Shown here in pieces: positions 1-5,168 of a DNA stretch of 5,168 nt; the first letter of the stretch is position 1; every line of letters begins with the position of its first letter. The DNA lies in the NCBI GenBank assembly GCA_025934385.1, contig JAICYE010000208.1:1-5168 (forward strand). Reading direction: 5' to 3'. The notes beneath the pieces are model-generated. The model searched no databases. It was not told the origin of the DNA and saw only the letters and a program-made list of their open reading frames with translations. Source of the stretch: Acidimicrobiia bacterium. GTDB lineage: Bacteria; Actinomycetota; Acidimicrobiia; IMCC26256; BP-133. The position numbers were made by a program, and so were the translations under genes.

Positions 1-1189
1 CCGGGTCCTCGATCGTCATGATGTTGCGGTCGGCAGAGTTGATGTCGCCGAGGGTGGCGTAGAGCGTCGTCGTCTTGCCCGAGCCGGTAGGGCCCACGCA
101 GACGACCATCCCGAACGGCGAACGCACGAGCTTGCCCCACTGCTCGGCGGTGTCGGCCGGCATGCCGAGGTCGGCGCCCTTGTACAGCGGGCGGCTCTTG
201 TCGAGCAGCCGCATCGTGACCTTCTCGCCGAAGACGGTCGGGGTGGAGGCGATGCGGACGTCGAGGGCCCGCCCGTCGACCTCGAGCGACGTCTGCCCGT
301 CCTGCGGACGGCGACGCTCGACGATGTTCATCCCGCCCATGATCTTGATGCGGCTCACCACCGCCGGGCCCATCTCGGCCGGCAGGGTGGTGATGTCGTG
401 CAGGGCGCCGTCGACCCGGAACCGGACCCGCATCTGGGTGTCCTGCGGCTCGAGGTGGAGGTCCGACGCCCGGTCCCGCAGGGCCTGGGCGAGGAGCAGG
501 TTGACGATCTTGACGACGGGGGCCTCGGCGTCGCCGCCGGCAGCGACGGCGGCGGGGGCCGCCGTGGCGGTCGTCCGCCGGAGGGCGTCGTGAGCGCTGA
601 AGGCCTGGATCTGGCCATGAATGGCGTCGAGGGCCCGATAGGTGGCCTCGATGACCCGGGTCACCTCGGAGTGCGGGGCGATCAGCGGCACGATCTCGAG
701 CCGGGTCGTCTCCCGCAGGAGCCGCAGCGTCTCGGGCGTTGGGTCGGCAACGACGACGTGGAGGGCGCCCCCGTCGAGACGGAGCGGCACGGCCACCAGT
801 TCCCGGGCGACGTGCTCGGGGATCTTGGCCACGGCCTCGGCCTCGGGCCGGTCGTTGCGCAGGTCGGCCAGCGGCAGCTGCAGCTGCTCGGCCAGCGTCT
901 CGGCCAGCTGGCGGTCGGTGATGGCGCCGGCGTCGACCAGCAGGGCACCCAGGCGCTTGCCGGTGCCGGTCTGCTGGAGGAGGGCCTCCATGATGGCGCC
1001 CCGGCTCACCAGCTGCTTGCGGACGAGCAGCTCGCCGAAGCGGCCGCCCTCGGGCACGACCTGCATGTCGCGGTCGTCGGTCTGCTCGACCCCGACGGGC
1101 CGGTCGTCGGCCGGAGCGTTGGGATCGGCGGGAATGGGTTCCATCGGTGGGTCCTGGTTCTGGTTGCGGAAGGAGAACGCTCGCTTCAT
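1..1189 (-). CDS. pilB: PilB/GspE-type assembly ATPase, N-terminal part (3' end outside window)
   Basis: This is the first 396 residues of a secretion-type hexameric ATPase that would power pilin (type IV pilus) or pseudopilin (type II secretion) assembly from the cytoplasmic face of the membrane. Residues 1-48 are a hydrophilic leader. Residues about 50-200 form an MshEN (T2SSE_N) domain with two tandem motifs, beginning at R50-F-G and R79-L-G. The ATPase core then shows the family signature ASDLHLEP (241-248), the arginine-rich RVRFRVDG (254-261) and ERRRPQDG (291-298) segments, Walker A GPTGSGKT (366-373) and the Asp-box sequence MTIEDP (391-396), where the window ends. Walker B and the His box, roughly 160-170 residues more, are missing only because of the edge. 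The start is the ATG of an ATGA overlap with the response regulator stop, preceded by GGAGG at 7 bases. PilB is more likely than GspE from the MshEN layout, but the neighbouring genes that would decide it lie outside. Confidence 0.93.
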   Translation of the reverse strand, partial: MKRAFSFRNQNQDPPMEPIPADPNAPADDRPVGVEQTDDRDMQVVPEGGRFGELLVRKQLVSRGAIMEALLQQTGTGKRLGALLVDAGAITDRQLAETLAEQLQLPLADLRNDRPEAEAVAKIPEHVARELVAVPLRLDGGALHVVVADPTPETLRLLRETTRLEIVPLIAPHSEVTRVIEATYRALDAIHGQIQAFSAHDALRRTTATAAPAAVAAGGDAEAPVVKIVNLLLAQALRDRASDLHLEPQDTQMRVRFRVDGALHDITTLPAEMGPAVVSRIKIMGGMNIVERRRPQDGQTSLEVDGRALDVRIASTPTVFGEKVTMRLLDKSRPLYKGADLGMPADTAEQWGKLVRSPFGMVVCVGPTGSGKTTTLYATLGDINSADRNIMTIEDP

Positions 1190-1929
1190 CGGGCCGCCTC
1201 CACGAGCGGGGCGTCGAACCACCCGTTCTGGCGGGCCATCGCCGCGGCGGCGAGCTGCGAGCTCACGTCGAGCTTCAGCAGGACGGACCGGATCTGCGTC
1301 CGGACGGTGGCCAGCGAGACGTAGGAGTCCTTGGCGATGGCCGCCGCCGGCTTGCCCTCGACGATCTGGCGCAGGACGTCGCGCTCCCGGCCCGACAGCG
1401 CCTCGAACGGCGCCCGGCGGCGCTCGGCGGCCCGGCGGTGGGCGGACAGGTCGGCCAGCAGCTGCGTCCGCTCGGTGATCGGCGTCACCGGCTGCCCCTC
1501 GGCCGCCCGGCGCACCTGGTCGAGGACGCCGGCGAAGCCGTGGGCCTTGCTGGCGATGCCCAGCGCCCCGGCCTCGAGGCAGCGGGCCAGCTCGAGGCGG
1601 TCGGTCGTGCCGGTCAGCACGAGGACGTCGGCGCCGAGCTCCCGGATCGGCCCGATCAGGTCGTAGCCGTAGCCGGCGCCCTGGAGGTCGAGGTCGAGGA
1701 CGACGAGCGTCGGCCGTACGGCGGCCACCTCGACGAGGACTTCGTCGAAGGTGCCGCAGGGCGCCACCGACACGGCGAAGCCGGCCTGGTGGAGCGAGAA
1801 GTGGAGGGTGTCGACGAGCAGTCGATGGTCGTCGACGAGAAGCAGGCGGGGGCCGTCCGGGGACGGCGCGAGGTCGACGTCGACGTCGACGTGGACGTGG
1901 ACGTCGGCGGTGGTGAGCGAGAGCGTCAT
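1186..1929 (-). CDS. NarL/LuxR-family response regulator
   Basis: This 247-residue protein is a two-component response regulator that would bind DNA when phosphorylated. A receiver domain spans about residues 26-143: acidic pocket D33-D34, probable phospho-acceptor D79 in LVVLDLDL, conserved T106 in LVLTG, and K128 in ASKAH. These are all the canonical positions, so the receiver looks competent. A LuxR-type helix-turn-helix follows at about 175-238, opening with LSGRERDVLRQIVEGK and containing VSLATVRTQIRSVLLKL. Residues 9-19 alternate Val with His or Asp and come from a six-base repeat; they lie before the receiver fold. The ATG at 1929 is chosen because it overlaps the upstream stop as ATGA and has GAGGA six bases ahead. 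The frame stays open far upstream, but that part is arginine/proline-rich and overlaps the kinase-like gene out of frame. Its natural partner is the kinase-like protein just upstream; its target genes are unknown, pilus genes being an obvious guess. Confidence 0.93.
   Translation of the reverse strand: MTLSLTTADVHVHVDVDVDLAPSPDGPRLLLVDDHRLLVDTLHFSLHQAGFAVSVAPCGTFDEVLVEVAAVRPTLVVLDLDLQGAGYGYDLIGPIRELGADVLVLTGTTDRLELARCLEAGALGIASKAHGFAGVLDQVRRAAEGQPVTPITERTQLLADLSAHRRAAERRRAPFEALSGRERDVLRQIVEGKPAAAIAKDSYVSLATVRTQIRSVLLKLDVSSQLAAAAMARQNGWFDAPLVEAAR
1197..1201 (-). promoter_or_regulatory. Ribosome binding site of the assembly ATPase gene
   Basis: GGAGG on the minus strand lies seven bases before the ATG at 1189. 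It sits inside the last codons of the response regulator gene. Together with the ATGA stop/start overlap it supports this start and suggests translational coupling of the two genes. Confidence 0.75.
1873..1902. repeat. Hexanucleotide tandem repeat, five units of GTSGAC
   Basis: On the plus strand there are three units of GTCGAC followed by two of GTGGAC, then a partial unit. The repeat is read in frame by the response regulator as alternating Val-Asp and Val-His at residues 10-19. Six bases is a whole number of codons, so gain or loss of a unit would add or remove two residues without a frameshift. GTCGAC is self-complementary, so the transcript could fold into a small hairpin about 30 bases after the start codon. 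Confidence 0.85.
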
Positions 1930-3188
1930 GCCGATTCCTCGGGACTCGGGCCGGTGAGGGCACTGAGCCGGACGGCGAAGCGGGTCCGTCCGGGTGTCGA
2001 CCACAGATCGGCGCCCTGATCGGCGAGGAGCCGGGCAGCGACGAAGAGGTCCACCATCTCTTCGTCGGCATCGGCCGACGGCTTGAAAGCTTCGACCCGA
2101 ATTCCGTCCCAATTTCCGGACAACAACGGAAGAACTGCCGCCCCGGCGGGCTCGACGCGGACCACGACGTCGTTGCCGGCGATCTCGGAACGCAGCTGCA
2201 CGCCACCGGCGGCGTCGGGGTGCCGCTGGACGACTGCGACCAGCGTCCGCAGGACGCCGGCCACGTCGGCCACCCGTCCGACGGCGGTGAGCCCGGCGGG
2301 CACGGTGGAGGTGACGGCCCGTCCCGCCTTGCGCTCGGCGTGGACGACCGCCCGGGTGACCCGCTCGAGGTCGAAGGGGTTGATCTCCTCGGTGCGGACG
2401 TCCATCAGCGCCGAGAGCCGCTGCACGGCTTCGGTCAGCATGTCGCCGAACGACGCCCGCTGCTCGGGGGTGAGCGTGGGATCGGCCAGGGTCTGGGCGG
2501 CGGCATCGATGACGAAGAGCGCCGAGCGGACGTCGTGGCGGTGGACGGAGTCGACGGTCTCGTGGGCCTGGTGGCGGGCCCGGGCGACCCACGAGGCGAT
2601 CAGCGAGTCGTGTCGCTCGACCCGGTGCTGCCGCACGCCGGACTGGAACTGGCCGCCGACCCAGGCCAGTGGCACGGCCACGCCGACGAGCGCGAACAGC
2701 CAGCCGGCGATGGGCCAGAGGTCGGACCCGCCCGAGCCGAGCCCGGCACCGGCGATCACGCCCTGCACGCCGCCGAGGGCGGCCACACCGACGACGGCGG
2801 GATGGGGCCGAAGTCCGCTGACCTGGGCATGGGCCACCGACAGCGTGACGAGGACGAGCCCGACGACGGCGGTGCCGGTGGCCAGGAGCCGGGCGAGCCC
2901 GGCGGCGTCGGCGCTGGCCGGAGTGGCGACCGTCGCCACCAGCATGGCGAAGCAGACCCAGACGGCGGCGAACAGCGGGACGGCGACCCGCAGCGGCGAC
3001 CAGGACGGCGTGAGCCCCGGATCGCCGTCTGTCAGGCGAACGGCTGCGACGTCGTCTTCAGGGCCGGACGGGCGGGGCGGGAGCGGCGACAGCGGCGCCG
3101 ACGCCGGCCGGTCGGCACAACGACCGGGGAGGCCGGGGGTGGTCCGCCGCCGCGGCCCGCGAACAGATTCGCCCGACTGGGTGCCCAT
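1926..3188 (-). CDS. Membrane histidine-kinase-like protein with a degenerate catalytic domain
   Basis: This 420-residue protein has two-component sensor architecture. Residues 1-62 are a Pro/Arg-rich, probably disordered leader. Four hydrophobic stretches follow (about 66-88, 96-122, 131-151, 157-180), so it is probably a four-pass membrane protein with no sizeable extracellular sensor. A HisKA-like helix contains the H-box HRHDVRSAL, with H218 as the likely phospho-acceptor. Residues about 300-410 align by eye with a HATPase_c domain but lack its key residues: the N-box Asn position reads V319, the DxGxG box reads E346-P-A-G, and the GLGL lid reads V379-D-L-F. The tail, ARLLADQGADLWSTPG, still resembles the family. 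It may therefore be a pseudokinase, phosphatase or phosphotransfer protein. The ATG at 3188 is the first possible start, since TGA lies in frame two codons upstream, but it has no clear ribosome binding site. Its stop overlaps the response regulator start. Family is fairly sure, loss of activity is inference. Confidence 0.85.
   Translation of the reverse strand: MGTQSGESVRGPRRRTTPGLPGRCADRPASAPLSPLPPRPSGPEDDVAAVRLTDGDPGLTPSWSPLRVAVPLFAAVWVCFAMLVATVATPASADAAGLARLLATGTAVVGLVLVTLSVAHAQVSGLRPHPAVVGVAALGGVQGVIAGAGLGSGGSDLWPIAGWLFALVGVAVPLAWVGGQFQSGVRQHRVERHDSLIASWVARARHQAHETVDSVHRHDVRSALFVIDAAAQTLADPTLTPEQRASFGDMLTEAVQRLSALMDVRTEEINPFDLERVTRAVVHAERKAGRAVTSTVPAGLTAVGRVADVAGVLRTLVAVVQRHPDAAGGVQLRSEIAGNDVVVRVEPAGAAVLPLLSGNWDGIRVEAFKPSADADEEMVDLFVAARLLADQGADLWSTPGRTRFAVRLSALTGPSPEESA
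1936..1940 (-). promoter_or_regulatory. Ribosome binding site of the response regulator gene
   Basis: GAGGA on the minus strand lies six bases before the ATG at 1929, within the codons for the last residues of the kinase-like protein. It decides the start of the response regulator against the much longer open frame that continues upstream. Confidence 0.75.
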
Positions 3189-3233
3189 AGGTCAATGATC
3201 GGCACCCCGGGACACCGCATGACCAAGGAAAAA
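3189..3233 (-). other. Short gap between the protease and kinase-like genes
   Basis: These 45 bases lie between the FtsH-like stop and the kinase-like start. They begin with five T on the minus strand, but no hairpin directly precedes the T run, so I do not call a terminator. There is no Shine-Dalgarno match before the ATG at 3188 and no convincing -35/-10 pair. Read-through from the protease gene into the kinase-like gene is plausible but not shown. Confidence 0.4.
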
Positions 3234-5030
3234 TCAACTCTCTCCCAACTCGGCCGTCAGCGCCGGTGCGGCCGGGGCGGCCACCGCCCCGTGGATCACC
3301 TCGAGGATCTCGTCGCCGATGAGCTCGTGGCGCTCGAGGAGGGCGTCGCGCAGCGCCTCGACCACGTGCCGGTTGTCGGTCAGCATGGCCCGGGCCCGCA
3401 GCCGGGCGGCGGCCAGCCGCTCCTCGATCCGGGCCTTGCCCTCGTCGGTCGACGCCACCCGGGCGACGATGTTGGCCGCCGACGGCATCTGGACGGCCTC
3501 GTAGGAGAACAGCGTGCCGTCCATCCCGAGGCTGCCGATCATCTGGGCGGTCAGCGTGGTGGCCGCCTGCAGGTCGCCGGACGGGCCGGAGGAGATCTCG
3601 CCGAAGAACACCTCCTCGGCCGCCAGCCCGCCGAGGGCGATCTCCACCAGGCCCTCGAGCTCCGACTGCGACTTGAGGAACCGCTCCTCCCGGTCGGAGT
3701 GGGCCAGCAACCCCAGGGCGTCCTTGCGCTTGATGATCGACAGGACCTCGAGCTTGCGGCTCTTGCCCACCAGCCAGGCGACGGTGGCGTGGCCGGCCTC
3801 GTGGGTGGCGATCGTGCGCCGCTCGGCCTCGGTGTACTCCACCGGCTGGGCCAGGCCGATCTCCTCGGTCATCTTGGCCCGCTGCACGTCGCCCCAGCTG
3901 AGCCGGTCACCGCCCCGCCGGAGGGCCCACACGAGCGCCTCGTCGAGGAGGTGCTCGATCATCACCGGCGTGTAGCCCGACGTCATGGCGGCCATCGTGT
4001 CGCGCCGCGGCCCCTCGTCGAGCTCGGCCTCGTGGGCCTTCTTCGACAGGTAGTAATCGATGATCTCCCGCCGTCCCGACCGGTTCGGCAGGTCGAAGTA
4101 CAGCGACCGGTCGAAGCGGCCCGGCCGGAGCAGGGCGGGGTCGAGGTCGGCGGCCCGGTTGGTGGCGCCGATCACGAGGACGTTGGCGTGGGGGGCGGAC
4201 CGCTTCTTCAGTTGCCGCCCGGGCGGCAGCAGCCGGTTGACCTGTTCCACGAACCAGTGCTGGATCCGCAGCGAGGCCGGCGGGGCGTCGAAGCTCTGCA
4301 GCTGGATCAGCAGCTCGTTGACGACGCCGGCGATGCCCTCCCGGCCGCTGGACCCGCCCATGCCGGCCCGGGAGGCGCCGATGGCGTCGATCTCCTCGAT
4401 GAAGCCGATGGCGCCGCCCTCGGCCCAGGCCGCCTTGCGGAGGGCCTTGAAGTAGGAGCGGATCTTCCGGTTCGTCTGCCCGTAGTACATCGACTGGAAG
4501 GCCGACGACGACACGAACAGGAAGGGCACCTCGGCCTCCCGGGCCATGGCCTTGGCCATGTAGGTCTTGCCCGTCCCCGGCGGTCCTTCGAAGAGGATGG
4601 CCCGCCTGGGGGTGCCGCCCATGGCGTCCTTGAACGTCTTGTGGGCCAGGAAGAGGTTGAGCGTCTTGACGACCTCGTCGACGACGACCGGCATGCCCTT
4701 CACGTCGGCCAGCGACGTCCCGATCTCGCTCGACCGGTAGAGCACGTGGGGCGACCGGCCAGCCCCGAGGAACGGCAGGAGCACGGCGGCTCCGAGCACC
4801 ACCACCAGCAGCAGCAGGGGCATCGCCTGGGCGATGGCCGGGTTGAGGTGCGGCCGGCCCGGGAAGGCCGAGTGGCCGTGGAGCACCCGGTCCCACATCC
4901 AGACGCAGACGAAGCCCAGGAGGAGGGCGATGCGGACGAGCCGTCGCTGCCGGGACCGCTCCCGGGACCGGGCGACGTCGGCCGTCGCGCCGCGGAGGAG
5001 GCCGTCCTGCTTGAGGGACTGGAGATCCAT
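3234..5030 (-). CDS. Divergent FtsH-like membrane AAA+ zinc metalloprotease
   Basis: This 598-residue protein should use ATP to unfold and degrade membrane or cytoplasmic proteins at the inner face of the membrane. Two hydrophobic segments (about 31-47 and 70-89) are separated by only about 20 residues, whereas classic FtsH has a periplasmic domain there. The AAA+ module follows: Walker A GPPGTGKT (149-156), a pore-loop-like MYYG (181-184), Walker B GFIEEID (209-215), sensor 1 ATNR (289-292) and arginine finger RPGRFDR (302-308). The peptidase has zinc motif HEAGH (410-414), a downstream LGGLAAEE (467-473) and D486 as the probable third zinc ligand. Oddities are Glu instead of Asp at Walker B (E212) and an extra segment of about 30 residues (within 248-283) before sensor 1. 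The length is slightly below typical FtsH. No ribosome binding site is evident, but no other in-frame start fits better. It is probably a paralogue rather than the housekeeping FtsH, so I give no symbol. Confidence 0.93.
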   Translation of the reverse strand: MDLQSLKQDGLLRGATADVARSRERSRQRRLVRIALLLGFVCVWMWDRVLHGHSAFPGRPHLNPAIAQAMPLLLLVVVLGAAVLLPFLGAGRSPHVLYRSSEIGTSLADVKGMPVVVDEVVKTLNLFLAHKTFKDAMGGTPRRAILFEGPPGTGKTYMAKAMAREAEVPFLFVSSSAFQSMYYGQTNRKIRSYFKALRKAAWAEGGAIGFIEEIDAIGASRAGMGGSSGREGIAGVVNELLIQLQSFDAPPASLRIQHWFVEQVNRLLPPGRQLKKRSAPHANVLVIGATNRAADLDPALLRPGRFDRSLYFDLPNRSGRREIIDYYLSKKAHEAELDEGPRRDTMAAMTSGYTPVMIEHLLDEALVWALRRGGDRLSWGDVQRAKMTEEIGLAQPVEYTEAERRTIATHEAGHATVAWLVGKSRKLEVLSIIKRKDALGLLAHSDREERFLKSQSELEGLVEIALGGLAAEEVFFGEISSGPSGDLQAATTLTAQMIGSLGMDGTLFSYEAVQMPSAANIVARVASTDEGKARIEERLAAARLRARAMLTDNRHVVEALRDALLERHELIGDEILEVIHGAVAAPAAPALTAELGES

Positions 5031-5068
5031 GGGTGAATGTTCGGCGCCGCCACCGCCGGATCCCCGGA

Positions 5069-5089
5069 GGGCCCGGCAGCTTCGGGCCC
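5069..5089 (-). terminator. GC-rich hairpin after the OmpR-type regulator, possible terminator
   Basis: A perfect 7-bp inverted repeat (GGGCCCG / CGGGCCC) with a 7-base loop lies 16 bases past the stop of the OmpR-type regulator and 39 bases before the FtsH-like start. There is no T run after it in either direction, so it is not a classic intrinsic terminator. It could be a U-less terminator, an mRNA-stabilising hairpin or a chance GC-rich palindrome. The rest of the 75-base gap (5031-5105) shows no promoter or ribosome binding site that I can recognise. Confidence 0.4.
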
Positions 5090-5105
5090 GTTCGCCGGGA
5101 AGGCG

Positions 5106-5168
5106 CTACGGCTCGAAGCGGTAGCCGACGCTCCGGACCGTGGTGATCCAGCGGGGATTGTCCGGATC
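5106..5168 (-). CDS. OmpR/PhoB-family response regulator, C-terminal 20 residues (5' end outside window)
   Basis: The frame entering from the right edge ends in a TAG stop at 5106-5108. Its last residues read WITTVRSVGYRFEP, the conserved closing beta-hairpin (wing) of OmpR/PhoB-type DNA-binding domains, where family members typically end in a TVRGVGYRF-like string. The receiver domain and most of the winged helix lie outside the window. It is co-directional with the FtsH-like gene 75 bases downstream, but a GC-rich hairpin sits between them, so a shared transcript is uncertain. The family call rests on one short but very characteristic motif. Confidence 0.85.
   Translation of the reverse strand, partial: DPDNPRWITTVRSVGYRFEP

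Noticed and set aside
398..1324. A 308-codon open frame on the plus strand opposite the ATPase gene
   Set aside because: The product is Gly/Gln/Leu-rich and matches no family, while the minus strand here reads a clear MshEN-PilB protein without a stop. It is an antisense shadow.
1873..1902. The alternating His/Asp strand of the regulator as a metal-binding site
   Set aside because: HVHVD resembles metal-binding strands of hydrolases, but it stands alone outside any fold and is explained by the six-base DNA repeat.
1930..2592. Upstream extension of the response regulator to a 468-residue protein
   Set aside because: The extra 221 residues are Arg/Pro/Gly-rich, lie out of frame over the kinase-like gene and match no domain. 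The ATG at 1929 has a good ribosome binding site.
3190..3195. TTGACC on the minus strand as a -35 box for the kinase-like gene
   Set aside because: It lies two bases from the start codon, and no -10-like hexamer follows at a normal distance.
2083..3198. A 371-codon plus-strand open frame opposite the kinase-like gene
   Set aside because: The translation is Ser/Thr/Arg-rich without domains. The minus-strand frame has membrane segments and an H-box and joins its neighbour by an ATGA overlap.
3032..3226. A 64-codon minus-strand frame starting in the gap before the kinase-like gene
   Set aside because: It runs in another frame over the start of the kinase-like gene, ends in an Arg-rich string and shows no motif. 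A leader peptide cannot be excluded but nothing supports it.
3229..3233. Five T after the FtsH-like stop as an intrinsic terminator
   Set aside because: No stable hairpin lies directly before the T run. The nearest GC-rich inverted repeat is about 30 bases away, inside the protease coding region.
2220..5036. A 938-codon open frame on the plus strand, antisense to the kinase-like and protease genes
   Set aside because: Its translation is a Gly/Arg/Asp/His-rich low-complexity string with no recognisable domain. Long antisense frames are expected in very GC-rich coding DNA, and both minus-strand genes below it have clear family motifs.

Overview
The window looks like a piece of chromosome from a high-GC actinobacterium. 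Third codon positions are almost always G or C. A type IV pilus/type II secretion ATPase, a divergent FtsH-type protease and actinobacterial-style two-component genes lie side by side. I lean towards the Acidimicrobiia, but that is a guess from gene style alone; there is no rRNA or marker gene to settle it.

Every gene I can support is on the minus strand, so transcription runs from right to left. From the right edge: the last 20 codons of an OmpR/PhoB-type response regulator (5106-5168); a 75-bp gap with a GC-rich hairpin; an FtsH-like membrane AAA+ zinc metalloprotease of 598 residues (3234-5030); a 45-bp gap; a membrane histidine-kinase-like protein of 420 residues (1926-3188); a NarL/LuxR-type response regulator of 247 residues (1186-1929); and the first 396 residues of a PilB/GspE-type assembly ATPase, cut by the left edge just after its Walker A motif (1-1189). 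No gap exceeds 75 bases. I see no tRNA, rRNA, CRISPR array, insertion sequence or convincing promoter.

The three left-hand genes form one tightly packed unit. Kinase-like gene to regulator and regulator to ATPase are both joined by ATGA overlaps, and each downstream start has a good ribosome binding site inside the end of the gene before it. The layout therefore ties a two-component pair to the pilus or secretion motor at the level of translation. The motor ATPase also carries a near-perfect tandem MshEN motif, which suggests control by cyclic di-GMP.

The points most worth a second look are: the kinase-like protein, which keeps its phospho-acceptor histidine but appears to have lost the ATP-binding residues of its catalytic domain; a patch of AT-ending codons in that same degenerate domain; an FtsH-like protease with a Walker B Asp-to-Glu change, an extra segment of about 30 residues before sensor 1 and almost no extracytoplasmic domain; and a six-base tandem repeat directly after the start of the response regulator.
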